The position numbers and the translations under genes are program-made. A stretch of 34,989 bases of DNA from Sporodiniella umbellata. Lineage: Eukaryota; Mucoromycota; Mucoromycetes; Mucorales; Rhizopodaceae. The DNA lies in assembly GCA_025677835.1 (NCBI GenBank), contig JAIXMR010000162.1, positions 1 to 34,989 of the forward strand. Direction: 5' to 3'. Each line of letters opens with the position of its first letter. The stretch's first letter is position 1. Of the stretch, positions 21,526-31,852 are shown piece after piece. Below the pieces are notes generated by a model, which was given only the letters and a program-made list of their open reading frames with translations, was not told the origin of the DNA and did no database searches.

Positions 21526-22569
21526 TTATTCTTTGTTTTCTAAATATGTTTTGGCTGCATCTTTATGAGAGACCATCCATTCTTCTACATTACAGCTCCA
21601 GGTTTTTTCACATTGACCAAACCAACCCTTTTTTTGGGTTTTGACTAACGAAAAGCCGTGTTTCATGCGCAGGATCTCGGCCGCCTTTGTTTCTAGTTCG
21701 TTCGTAGTAGCCTCTACCCGCTCCAGCCCTTTTTCGTGGGCGTATGACATGGCTCTGTTGATCAACAAGGTAGACAGCCCGCATGTCTGATACTCACTTT
21801 TTACTGACAGTCGCTGAAGCGTGGCCACTCCTTCTGAATGAGGCTCTGCAAACACAGGTGCTGGCATCTTTTCATATAGATCTTTCAAAGACGCTGGGGT
21901 AGGTAAATGGTATCTTCTAAAAAATGCCGCCGCTAACAATTTCCATGCGGGCGGTTGAGCCAGCCGATGAGACATCAAGGTCTCTTTGTAGTGCGCCAAT
22001 CCTACCATTCCGCAAGGTCGATTGTCCATAGTCAGTACCCAGAAATGAGAGGGTGTTTGTTCTTGTGTGGGTTTTTGAGATCGAATGATTTCAGTAGCTG
22101 GCTTGGCATCTTTGTCAAATGTCACACGCTTCTTGCCGTGAATACTATCCTCTTTTTCTTCCTCTAGCTCTACCTGTTGCTTTGTCCAGTTCAAATAATA
22201 CACTTCTGGGTCGCTGAGATCGTTCATTCGCGCTTGCTCCACTCGCTCCACTACTTCGAATCGGTCTGTGAAGACAAACACACCAGCAAAGGAGACGACA
22301 GACCAAGAAAAGGTAAAGAATATCTTGAGTACAGTGGAAGACCAGTCAGGTAAATTCATCCCGCTAAGTAAGACTGGCACAATCCCTAGCAAATACGAGT
22401 AAAAGGCAATCCATAATATCCAGAATGTAGGAGATTTCAGCTTGCTTTTAACACCTTCGGGCACAAGTGCAAAGTATGTACTGTAAAACAAGTGATCCAC
22501 CTGCTCATGATCGCTTGACTTGTAAGTCCTTAGTACCAAACGTGGTGTGTCCAGGCTGTTACTTGACAT
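21526..22569 (-). CDS. NAT8-like membrane-anchored GNAT N-acetyltransferase
   Basis: A single-exon gene of 347 residues. The first GNAT strand (TPRLVLRTYKSSDHEQV, residues 8-24) is followed by two membrane spans (about 48-69 and 79-100). The rest of the acetyltransferase fold resumes after a charged linker (VELEEEKEDSIHGKKRV). Acetyl-CoA-binding motif A is LQRLSVKSEYQTCGLSTLL near residue 260, with Q-x-x-G-L-S in place of the usual Q/R-x-x-G-x-G/A. The C-terminal GNAT motif is MKHGFSLVKTQ. A membrane hairpin inserted after the first strand is the layout of vertebrate NAT8 family enzymes in the ER/Golgi. The substrate cannot be told from sequence. The gene is convergent with the RhoGEF (124 nt between stops). 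Its ATG lies 8 nt from a 26-nt A tract (T on the coding strand). Confidence 0.75.
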   Translation of the reverse strand: MSSNSLDTPRLVLRTYKSSDHEQVDHLFYSTYFALVPEGVKSKLKSPTFWILWIAFYSYLLGIVPVLLSGMNLPDWSSTVLKIFFTFSWSVVSFAGVFVFTDRFEVVERVEQARMNDLSDPEVYYLNWTKQQVELEEEKEDSIHGKKRVTFDKDAKPATEIIRSQKPTQEQTPSHFWVLTMDNRPCGMVGLAHYKETLMSHRLAQPPAWKLLAAAFFRRYHLPTPASLKDLYEKMPAPVFAEPHSEGVATLQRLSVKSEYQTCGLSTLLINRAMSYAHEKGLERVEATTNELETKAAEILRMKHGFSLVKTQKKGWFGQCEKTWSCNVEEWMVSHKDAAKTYLENKE

Positions 22570-22576
22570 TTACGTA

Positions 22577-22577
<1 letters not shown>

Positions 22578-22603
<26 letters not shown>
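22578..22603 (-). repeat. 26-nt poly(dA:dT) tract at the acetyltransferase start
   Basis: A26 on the plus strand, so T26 on the coding strand, ending 8 nt before the ATG. This is the closest and one of the longest of the homopolymer tracts abutting start codons in this window. Confidence 0.7.
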
Positions 22604-22609
<6 letters not shown>

Positions 22610-22836
22610 GAGCTTTTTTGGGATAAACTTTCGGAAACGTTTTGTCACGTTTTAGGCTATCGGGTCGGTGATTGGTAAATTTCAAAATTCCGGTTTTATT
22701 TCAGTTCAGCCATGTTATGGAGCTGAGAAGTTACTCAAGAGAGAAATAATTATAGAGTAAAATATATGCAAGTCTGTGCCGTTCAACACAAGTGTCTTTT
22801 ACGACTGCTTTTTTTCTTTTCTTTTTTTTTTTTTTT

Positions 22837-25594
22837 TCAATAGTAGTTTGTGTGAGAATGCATGCCCATAGGATGAGTTCCAACCTCCTCTTCATCGGAA
22901 GAACCTATTTCTCCGTCCTCCATTTCATCGTCCTCGTTTACTGTTGCGGATACCGCACTCGTAGAGGGTTCTGCAGGTTTTGTATAGAGTAAGTTTGTGT
23001 GAGGTCTGTTGTTGAAGGAGGGTAATGATTGTTGGCCGTATCTAAACGTTTGTTGGGATTTTAAAGGCTTTGTGGGTAGACGGGTCTGTGTTGGTTCATA
23101 GCGTGGTCGTTTGGGAGATTTCTCCCCTTGTTCTTCGTCGTCCTCATCGTCGTCCTCATCTTCAGAGTCAGTTTCGACGTCGCTCAAAAGTTTTCTTCGA
23201 GCCAAGAATGCAGGAGAGGCAGTTATTCCGTGTGTTTCGTGGCCATGATAAGAAGCCGATGGATTAGATGCACTACTACTACTACTACTACTACTACCAT
23301 TGGGCCCAGCTGTATTTGGATTGGCTTCGGATGGCTTTGGCTTTCTATTACGTGAAGCAGCAGATCGTTTGGGAGGCGGCCTGGGTCTAAGAATCAGTTC
23401 ACAAAGCGACTCGATACGTCTGGCTATGACAAGGTCTTTGGGCCAAGCAATTCGATTAAGCGCTTCAGAAGTGGTTTCTGATTCTGTGTTTGTAATCTCA
23501 CCATTTTCGGGCGGGAGATTCACGATCTTATAAAACGGCAATTCGGTATCTGTAATCATAAGGTCGTGTCGCCCAATCCCGTTCTTGCAAATCCCTTGCA
23601 GCAACGCCTTATCATGCAGGGGAACTTCCCACCATACAGGAAGACCTGAAGTTTTCCTTGCTCGAAGTAAAGCCGCATCGAGGTCTGGGGCAACAACGAC
23701 ATGTTCGCGTATTCTCTTCATTTGATCAACACGTTTCAAAGCTCTCCTGGCTTTGTCATAGGGTATCGTTTCCACCAACTGGTCAGTTTCTTCTGCAGTT
23801 GCGCTAGAGGGCTCTTCACTAGATTCTCTGCTGTGTTCCTCATCATCAGCCGTTGGCTTTTGTTGCCTTTTCATGATCTCTTTACAAGCGCTTATAAACT
23901 TGTAGTAATATACATCCAACGCAGCATCATTCTTTTTATCCAATCCAGATAGCTCTCTAAATCGATCCCAGCGGATGTTGGGGTCGCCATGTACTGTCTC
24001 TACCCCGAAAGATAGAATGGTTCGCAAAAAGTCACTTCGACTCTTTTTCTGCCATCTGTTGGAAGCGTCCCCTCTTTGGCGCGTTGAACGGCCATTTCCA
24101 GAAGATGGACCGCTTCTGCGTTTTTTGCTTTCAATGCCTTGCTCCCTTAAAAAGGCAGCAATGATACGACGAAGTCTCATACCAATATCGGCTTTAGAAG
24201 GCCAAACGTAAACCGTTGTGTCATCCGAGTGGACATCAAACGAATCCTCTTGTTTGTCTGCTGTCAGTGTATCATCGTCATCCTCCTGGAGTGTTCCGGC
24301 TTTACTGTCATCATAGCGTTTACCATAAAAGCAAAATTCTTTATCCTTACGCATCGTAAGATATTGTTGATAGCCGTGTTTACAAATACCCAAAAGCAGG
24401 TCACGATCTTCACTTTCTCCCCACCAGTCACAAGGCAAGGATCCGTTTACTTTGGGTATTGGCAGCTTCTTGGCCTCATCCCAGTCCTTTGGTACGATTC
24501 TGTCTCTCACCATGTGAAGCATTTGAATCCTCAACAAGAAATTTCGACCTTTTCTTTCGATATGTTCAATGTATTCTGTAGGTGCCTGAATCAAGAAAGA
24601 CTTGTATTCGGTCATTTGCTTCTTTGAGGCTCCTTTGTAAGGGACGGTAAGATCCCCAGAGACCTCATCTTCTGCATCGTTTTCCAGGATAAGATCGATA
24701 TCTACAATCAGTCGTTTGTCTTCCTCGGTTGTTCCTTCGACCTGAGGACGCACTTGACGCATTAAATTACGCGTGGCAGCCTTTAGATCCTTTTCAGATC
24801 TGCGAGGAAAATGCGACTGCATTTGTTTCCATGGCCCATAACCATAGATCATAAGTTTACGTTCGTATTTTGTCTTTTCTGACAATGTCCAAGGGCGAAC
24901 GATATCTCGCTTTCTAGACTTTTCGCTTTCATCTTCATAAGCATCCGAGTCAGCTGCGTTGTCTTCGTCAGAGTACACGCCGTCCTGTCGGGTTCCAAAG
25001 CGCTGAACCTGTCTGCGTCTGCGCGGTTCGTACACAATCAGTTCGTTTTCATCTTGTGCTTCCACCACATCCAGATTGGCCTTGGCAGCCCACTTTTCCC
25101 AAAAGTCTGGATCGTCTAGTTCCACGCCCTGTTCAGCAGATGCATTAAAAGTAGCTTTTGAAAAAATAGATCCCTTCTCATTCCCTTCGTGACGAATGAC
25201 GGTAGTTCTTCTTTCAAGGATCTGATCGATATCTTCCTCACAGAACTGCGCGCTTTCTTCATCGTCCATGACGGCCCCATAAGCGCCCTTTTTTAAGAGA
25301 TCTTCGATTTCTTTACGATTCAGCTCGTTTTTCGAGACAGAAAGCGCTTCTTCTTTTGTAGAATTCATACGTTGCATCACGGCCTTATCAAGACCTAGCT
25401 TCATCCCAGCACGATCAAACATGTCTTTTTCGTACGTGTTTCGGCAAATCAGGCGATAGACCTGAACAGGCTTTGTCTGCCCAATACGATGACAACGCGC
25501 TTGAGCTTGTAAATCGTTCTGAGGATTCCAATCACTATCAAATATAATACATGTGTCGGCTGCCTAAAATAGACTTGTTATAGATCTCTCTCTC

Positions 25595-25625
<31 letters not shown>

Positions 25626-26136
25626 GTGTCTTACGGTCAAGTTAATGCCTACACCTCCAGCCCTAGTACAAAGCAAAAATACAAAAGATTCTGTAATAGG
25701 CATTGTTGAAAATCTATCAATGGATGCTTGTCTTTGTTCACTAGGTACACTTCCATCAATACGCTCATGAGGATACTGTCTTCCTCTCAAGTAGTCGGAC
25801 AAGATATCCAAACAACTAAACACTTTTTAGAAACAAACAAAAACCCCCCTCCTTTCTTATTTTTACCTTGTGAACTGAGAAAAGATCAAGACTTTGTGAT
25901 TGCCTTCAAAAAGTTTACGTAGAAGCTTGTCAATTAAGACCAGTTTTCCTGAAGATTGAACCAAGCAATTGAATTGCTCGACTATTGTTACAGCACGAGA
26001 GTCACGCGTGATGACTTCTTCAGCGCCTTCTAATAGATAGGGATGAATACAGCATTTTCTGAGTTGCATGACGATATTTCTCAGTTGAGGCATTTCCTTG
26101 TTGGCTAAGATGGGGTTGTATTAGTTTGGAAAAGCA

Positions 26137-26180
<44 letters not shown>

Positions 26181-28402
26181 TTACATTTCGCGCCTTTTCT
26201 CAGAAAACTAAAGTTCTTTTCAAGGATGGCACGATACCATTTTTTTTGAGGGTTTGTCAGTTCTACTTCGATCACGGTTTCTTCTTTGACAGGAATTGTC
26301 TTTTCGACATCTTCCTTGAAACGTCTCAACATGATTGGCTTCAGTAAGGCTTGAAGCTTTTCTACCTCAGCAGCGGTCTGAAGTTTTCCATAGTCAATAA
26401 AAAAAGTCTTTTCGTCATTGAATATGTCAGGCTGCATAAAGTTGAGTAAACTGTAGAGTTCGTCCAGGTTGTTCTGAAGCGGGGTACCGGTCAAGAGGAC
26501 TTTGTGCTCGATTGAGAACGTCTTGAGGATCTCGCCTACTTTGGACTGTTTGTTTTTCAAACGATGTGCTTCGTCAAAGATGGCGCACTTCCATGGGATG
26601 TCCTTGAGTTGGGCTACACCTGAGGATGCCTAGTGTCCCGTCGTTAATTCTAATATCCGAAAACCGATCTTACCATCTCATAAGTTGTAATGAGCACATC
26701 AAACTTGTAGGCTATAAGACTGCTCGCTTGATCCTTGTAATAGAATTCGGTTTCGACCAGCAGACTACGGGACAGGGCGCTTCCGCGGTAGTCCACCACG
26801 TTCAGATCGGTCCAGGCTTTGATCGCTCTCTCCCAATGAGGGATGGCTAGAGAAACAATCAGTATACACACATATTCTTTCTATTAGACTTACTGGACAA
26901 GGGAGCCACGATAAGAAAGGGTCCTTTGATGTTCAGGTGGTAATAAACGTCGTTTAGAAACGCTACGGATTGAACTGTTTTTCCAAGACCCATTTCGTCT
27001 GCCAAAATACAAGAACGATTATGATAGTAGCAGAACCGGAGCCAATTCAGGCCTTCGAGTTGGTAAGAACGCAACTCGTTGTTGAATTTATATTTCATTC
27101 CCGAACCATACTTTATAAACTGTGAGTAGTCTGGTTTTTTGGGTGAACCCGTTAATTTTTCTTGAGGAATCATTCTGTTCTGTTGATATTCTTGGATTTT
27201 AGTTTCGTCCATCTAAAGAGGTAGATTAGTTTATGCTTATTATTTTTTTTTTTTTGGAAGGGTGGCTACTTTTTGCACATCTTGTTCACTCTCCCAGGTG
27301 GAGGCGTCATAAAACAAGCCTTTCCATTTGACAAGATAATACAGTTTAGGCTCACCAGTGACTGCATCCCTGAGTTCGCCTTCGTCAATAACACGATCTA
27401 CTTTGAGATACTCTGAAAAGTCCTCTCCTTTTTGACCTTCTTGATACCATTTTGTCAAGAACTTCTTGACGCGGTGCTTACCGAGATGTTCTCCCTCAAT
27501 GGTCTCTTGTGGGACCCATTCTGCATGATGGTAGCTGGAAAACTAGTTTTTTTTTTTTTTTAAAAAAAAAAAGGTCATCTTAGAACACATGGAGCTCTGT
27601 TGGAGTCCATTACCTTATACTTGACCAGAAGTTCATGTTTCTGTGTGTTTTCGTTCAACTTGTAATCCAGGATTCTTTCAAACGTCTTGGTTCCCATAGG
27701 AATCATGACCGCAGGTGCCTCTGCTGCTTGTTTTTGAGCGCTCCTTACACCAGAGGAGGCATAATCGCTGTCTTCGTCGTTATCGTCCTGATCACCGTCT
27801 TCCTCCTCCTCTTCCGGGATATCCTCCTCCTCTTCTTCTTCATCAGACCAATCCCCTCCATATTTGATAGGTTTCTTTTTCCTATGACTTGTCCTTTTGG
27901 AAGCTGCCGTGGGCGTATTGGATGTTGGTTTGTGTTGAAAGTAGATTGTTTGTTGATGTTGTGGTGGATGGTACTGTTGTTGATGGTGATGCTGATATTG
28001 ACTATGCTGGTGTTGTAGCTGTTGTTGTCTTTCTAGTAACAAAAGTTCCTGCTGTTTTTTTTGTTCGATCATGTACTGTCGATAATAGGGATCCATTCTT
28101 TGGTCATAACCTGCTTGCTGGGGTGGAAATTGATGGGTAGGGCCATTGTTTAACAAGCCGATAAACCCTTGTTGTTGTTGCTGTTGTTGTTGAGCCATGA
28201 AATGGGTAGGGTATTGTGGACTGTTATCATAATATCCGTTATTAGTAAGCTGCGTATCAATGTATAACGATGCAGCATTAGCATTGTTTCCAATGTAGTC
28301 CCCGTTGATATTACTACCCGTGGCAGAATTAGAATTGTTGGACAAGAAATTCTGAAGAATTTCGTCTTGTGAAAAGAAGGCGTCTTGTTGTTGATGGTTC
28401 AT
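22837..28402 (-). CDS. CHD6-9 subfamily (CHD7/kismet-like) chromatin remodeler
   Basis: ATP-dependent nucleosome remodeler of about 1714 residues. Exons (minus): 28402-27614, 27542-27270, 27212-26894, 26846-26674, 26629-26185, 26104-25867, 25815-25635, 25563-22837; all GT-AG and in phase. The start is [12 protein letters not shown]. The N-terminus is Asn/Gln-rich with Q and acidic runs. Two chromodomains follow ([32 protein letters not shown]). The Snf2 motor has DEMGLGKT (about 426-433), DEAH (about 537-540), [21 protein letters not shown] and ARCHRIGQ. After the motor, [15 protein letters not shown] and [10 protein letters not shown] are typical of CHD7-type proteins rather than Chd1. A SANT-like [21 protein letters not shown] comes near 1030. 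Two tryptophan modules ([20 protein letters not shown] and [20 protein letters not shown]) follow. I did not see a BRK domain. The C-terminus is Ser-rich and acidic. Confidence 0.88.
26139..26177. repeat. (CA)n microsatellite in the CHD gene
   Basis: About 19 CA units on the plus strand, lying in the 80-nt intron 26105-26184 just inside its 5' splice site. On the coding strand the sequence begins GTAAGACGTGTGTG. Intronic position explains why it does not disturb the protein. Confidence 0.85.
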
Positions 28403-28682
28403 TACAAAAGAGTTTGTTAGGATTTCAAGACCGCGTGTGCCTGAGGGCTTCCTCCTTTTTTTTTTTTTTTTCTTTGGGTGTAAAAAGAAAAAGAGGAGAG
28501 AAAAAAAAAAAAAAAAAGGATGAGAAAAGAAAGCGATGAATACGTTTGAATAAGAACTCTGCAAAAAAAAAAAAAAAAAAAAAAAAAAAACAAAGGCGCA
28601 CACAGCTAGTATTTTTTTTTTTTTTCGTTCCTTAAAAAAAAAAAAAGGATGTTTCAAGTTTTTTAATAGTTAAATTGGATAT
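28403..28682. promoter_or_regulatory. CHD gene promoter with stacked homopolymer tracts
   Basis: A 280-nt gap between the CHD start and the VMA1 stop. It contains T16 (28456-28471), A17 (28501-28517) and A28 (28563-28590), plus shorter T and A runs near 28613-28645. This is an extreme density of poly(dA:dT). An open frame through it is only poly-Phe/Lys and is not coding. Confidence 0.5.
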
Positions 28683-31150
28683 TTAAGCTTCAAGGTCGCT
28701 AAACTTGGTTTCAATCTCCTTATAAAGAGCGGTATACTTTTCAACGAGTACGTCTTCACCGTCGGCAGGGTCTTCAAACTTCATAGAAGACAGCTTATAG
28801 ATGATATCGCCCATCGACTCGCGAATTTTGGCCCAAGTGATTTGGTTGTTGGAGGCTTCGACGGCGTGAGTGGCGCGGTCATAGAAGCCAATCATATTAC
28901 GCAACATCCAGGTGGTCTTGAAGAAAGGACAGTAACGGTCATAGTTACTGTAACCGTTTTGTTGCAAAAAGTCATCCTTGATGATTTGAGCGACTTCCAA
29001 AGTGATTTTATCGGATTCGTTCAGGCCAGACTTGCCGACCAACTGTACGATTTCGGAGAGATTTTCTTCCATCTGCAGGATTTCTTTACACTTGTCGCGG
29101 AGGGCAATGTATTCAGGATCACTTTTTTCGTAATAAGGTTCCAAGACCTTGTCGTACTTTGAGTAAGACAAGCTCCAGTTAACGGATGGGAAATGTTTAC
29201 GCTGGGCGAGTTTTTTGTCGAGACCCCAGAAAACCTGGACGATACTCAAGGTGGAAGCGGTGACTGGATCAGAGAAATCACCACCGGGAGGAGAGACAGC
29301 GCCGACGACGGTGACACTGCCTTCACGAGAGGGATTACCCAAGCAGGTGGCACGGCCTGCACGCTCGTAAAAGGAAGCAAGACGGGCCCCCAGGTAGGCA
29401 GGGTAACCAGAATCTGCAGGCATTTCAGCCAAACGACCCGAGATTTCACGAAGCGCTTCGGCCCATCGTGAGGTTGAATCGGCCATCATGGCTACGTTCT
29501 TGCCCATATCACGAAAGTATTCAGAGAGGGTAATGCCGGTGTAGATGGAAGCTTCACGTGCAGCGACAGGCATATTGGAAGTATTGGCCACCAGTGTGGT
29601 ACGCTTCATGATAGACTCCTTACGTCCTTCGATATCAATCGAGAGCTCAGGGAAATCCATCAAGACCTCAGCCATTTCGTTACCTCGCTCACCACTAAAA
29701 CACGGTTAGAGAGCGATCGTCAGTGTATTTGGCACCTTACCATCCAACGTAGATGATGATGTCCGAGTTGGAATACTTGGACAACGATTGGGAAATAACA
29801 GTCTTACCGCACCCGAAAGCGCCAGGAATGGCTGTCGTTCCTCCCTGAACGCAGGGGAAAAGAGAGTCCAACACGCGTTGACCGGTTAACAAAGGATGGT
29901 TGGCCGTCAGCTTTTCGGCCGTAGGACGAGGGGAACGCACAGGCCAGAGCTGTCTCATCGTATGCTTGGTGGTTTCCCCTTCAAATTCGGTTTCAAGCAC
30001 GACATCTTCCAAGGTATATTGTCCCTTGGGTGCAATGTACGTAATCGTACCACGGCTCTTGGGAGGCAGCATAATGTTGTGAATCGATACGAGCGAGTTT
30101 TCGTAGACTTTACCGTAGATATCACCGCCTGTGATATGATCACCAACCTAAGGGAAGAAAAAAAAGTCAGACCGCGTAGATCCTACTTTGGTCCACTTAC
30201 CTTGAAGTGAAGCGGTTCAAAGTCCCAGCCAAAGGATTTGTCAAGCGCAGGTGTAGAGATACCACGGGGAATGTAAATACTTTGAGAGACGTCTTGAATG
30301 GCCTAGGCTCTTTCTTTTTAGTATTCTGAAAGTTAAATTCGCCTGCGTTTACCTTCAACGGTCGCTGAATACCATCATAAATGTTGGACATCAGACCTAT
30401 TCATCGTTTAGTTTCTATCAAAAAATCAAAAAAAAAAACCTAGAATCCCCTTACCCGGTCCAAGTTCCACCGACAAAGGCTTGCCAGATCTTAAAACTGG
30501 ATCCCCTACAGTCAAACCGCCTATAAAAACGTCTTTAGTGTTCTGAAACAGTGTCTCTTCCCCTTCTTTTTTTTTATTTTTTTTTTTTTTTTTTTTTTCC
30601 CTCTGCCTTCCTATCCTTCACGTATGTAAAAACAAGCTGCCATTTTTTTTTTTTTTGTGTGTGTGTGTATGTGTGATTTTGTTTGTTTTTCTTACCCGTT
30701 TCTTCATATACTTGGATAGTGACTTTGTCTCCTTCAATACGAATGACTTCACCTACAAGTTCGTCGTGACCCACACGAACCTAACGTTAAAGAAATAATA
30801 AAGGCGTCAATAGAAATACACACAACCAACTTGAGGTATAAAACAGTTACCAATTCGTACATGGCCGAGCCATGCATGTGTTCTGCAACAACCACTATTT
30901 GTTTTCAAAAAAAAGAGATAAATGAGCTACGCTTATTGACTCTAGGCGCTTCTCTTACCAGGACCAGACACCGAGAAGATGGAACCAAAGTCGGATTCGC
31001 GTTCGTGGTCTCTAATTCTAGGTATATCTCGTTCAGCGTTTTCGAGTGCTCCAGCCTAGTTTTAACCAACAGAGTGAGTGCTTGTTTATTTTTCAAGTGA
31101 GAGAAGAGAGAAGAAATGACTGGGCGTGTTTGTTTCAAGCGTGTTACCAT
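28683..31150 (-). CDS. VMA1: V-type H+-ATPase catalytic subunit A
   Basis: Catalytic V1 subunit that hydrolyses ATP to acidify the vacuole and endomembranes. Exons (minus): 31150-31148, 31055-30959, 30894-30851, 30780-30696, 30520-30455, 30396-30353, 30302-30201, 30147-29741, 29694-28683; 619 residues, against about 617 for orthologues. The N-terminus reads [15 protein letters not shown]. It continues with [50 protein letters not shown] and SIYIPRGIS. The Walker A loop is GAFGCGKT, followed by [35 protein letters not shown] and [23 protein letters not shown]. The C-terminus is complete (KFSDLEA). No intein is present. The first coding exon contains only the ATG. The intron 30521-30695 is full of T/A and TG runs. 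All catalytic motifs are intact. Confidence 0.95.
29695..29740 (-). other. VMA1 intron splitting the intein-site cysteine codon
   Basis: A 46-nt GT-AG intron (GTAAGG...TTTTAG on the coding strand) interrupts the Cys codon of YVG-C-GERGNE after its second base. In budding yeast VMA1 the VDE intein is inserted directly before this Cys. Confidence 0.8.
31056..31147 (-). other. VMA1 first intron, isolating the start codon
   Basis: A 92-nt intron with GTAACA at its 5' end and AAACTAG at its 3' end, beginning directly after the ATG. Removing it joins ATG to GCTGGAGCACTCGAA, giving the MAGALE N-terminus expected of subunit A. Confidence 0.75.
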
Positions 31151-31291
31151 TTCTTTTTGTTTATGTTTCTTCTTCTTTTTTTAGTAAGAGTGAGAGAGAG
31201 AGAAAAAGAATAAACCGCTTGATCGAAATCTTTTTTTTTTTTTTTTTTGAGAGTTGAAACACCGGAACTCTACGTCATCTGCAACCTCCAT

Positions 31292-31297
31292 CACGTG
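31292..31297. promoter_or_regulatory. CACGTG E-box
   Basis: A palindromic CACGTG, the core site of fungal bHLH factors such as Cbf1 and Pho4 types, 142 nt upstream of the VMA1 ATG. A CRE-like TACGTCA lies 15 nt away. A single hexamer can occur by chance. Confidence 0.3.
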
Positions 31298-31470
31298 GTG
31301 TTGGCTATGCTCTCTTTCTCGAGGATAGAAGCCTTCTGACAACCCAGGAATGGCTGGAGAATCAACAGTACTTTAAGAAGGCAACGCCACCTTTTTGAGA
31401 CGTTTGAATATAGCCATCCATAGTCCGCAGGTAGTTTTCAGTATTTGGGTGAGAGGCGCGTCTTGCCACT

Positions 31471-31526
31471 AAAAACCACCAGCAAAACCACCCACAAAAC
31501 CACCCACAAAACCACCAACAAAACCA
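31471..31526 (+). repeat. AAAACCACC minisatellite
   Basis: About five tandem units of a 12-nt AAAACCACCCAC-like sequence with small variations (one unit has CAG, one CAA). It sits in the middle of the divergent VMA1/SEC31 intergenic region. Confidence 0.75.
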
Positions 31527-31852
31527 AAGGGGAGCGTGGTTGGCCGTGGCTTTGACTTTCCCACTCTACTCACAGTGCAACCCAATGCCTCTTTGTTGTT
31601 CAAAGGTCAGTAAGGCCGATGGCTGCAGTGAAGATCACTTAGCAGTCCTAACAGAGTGAGGTGAAAGTCTATGCACCGACCCAAAGCTTTCCTTGCAACC
31701 CACAGTTTCTGTCCTTGAGTAACTTCCAGCCGTTTCCCTTCTTATGCTTGATTCCAACTCCGGCAGAAACACGGATCATTGGTTTTAGGAATTCCTTTCT
31801 TGATCACTTTTTCCTTTATTCTTCATTTTTTTTTTTTTTTTGGGAGGGGAAT

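Larger units (their letters stand above)
31151..31852. promoter_or_regulatory. Divergent VMA1/SEC31 promoter region
   Basis: A 0.7-kb region shared by two divergent genes. It has T18 at 31231-31248 on the VMA1 side and T16 at 31826-31841, which ends 11 nt before the SEC31 ATG. Between them is a CRE-like TACGTCA (31271-31277), a CACGTG E-box (31292-31297) and a short minisatellite (31471-31526). The middle 450 nt is visibly less AT-rich than other intergenic DNA here. I found no coding frame or RNA signature in it, although an unannotated transcript is possible. Confidence 0.5.

Noticed and set aside
24229..24627. 132-codon plus-strand frame inside the CHD gene
   Set aside because: Antisense to well-conserved remodeler coding sequence; no recognisable domain.
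27575..28657. Upstream extension of the CHD first exon with Phe/Lys-rich start
   Set aside because: The extra N-terminus is only translated homopolymer runs. The ATG at 28402 ([10 protein letters not shown]) begins normal-composition protein, and the 3' end of this frame reads into an intron.
29695..29740. Possible VMA1 intein
   Set aside because: The 46-nt interruption is far too short for an intein and has GT-AG ends. The protein continues directly across it.
29896..30210. Plus-strand open frames opposite VMA1
   Set aside because: They lie across the Walker A exon and an intron of VMA1 and resemble no protein.
30574..30774. 66-codon minus-strand frame ending in poly-Lys
   Set aside because: The first half is the VMA1 exon 30780-30696; the rest is translation of an intron with TG and T runs.
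31471..31526. CRISPR-like array
   Set aside because: Units are contiguous 12-nt repeats without spacers in a eukaryotic promoter, so this is a minisatellite.
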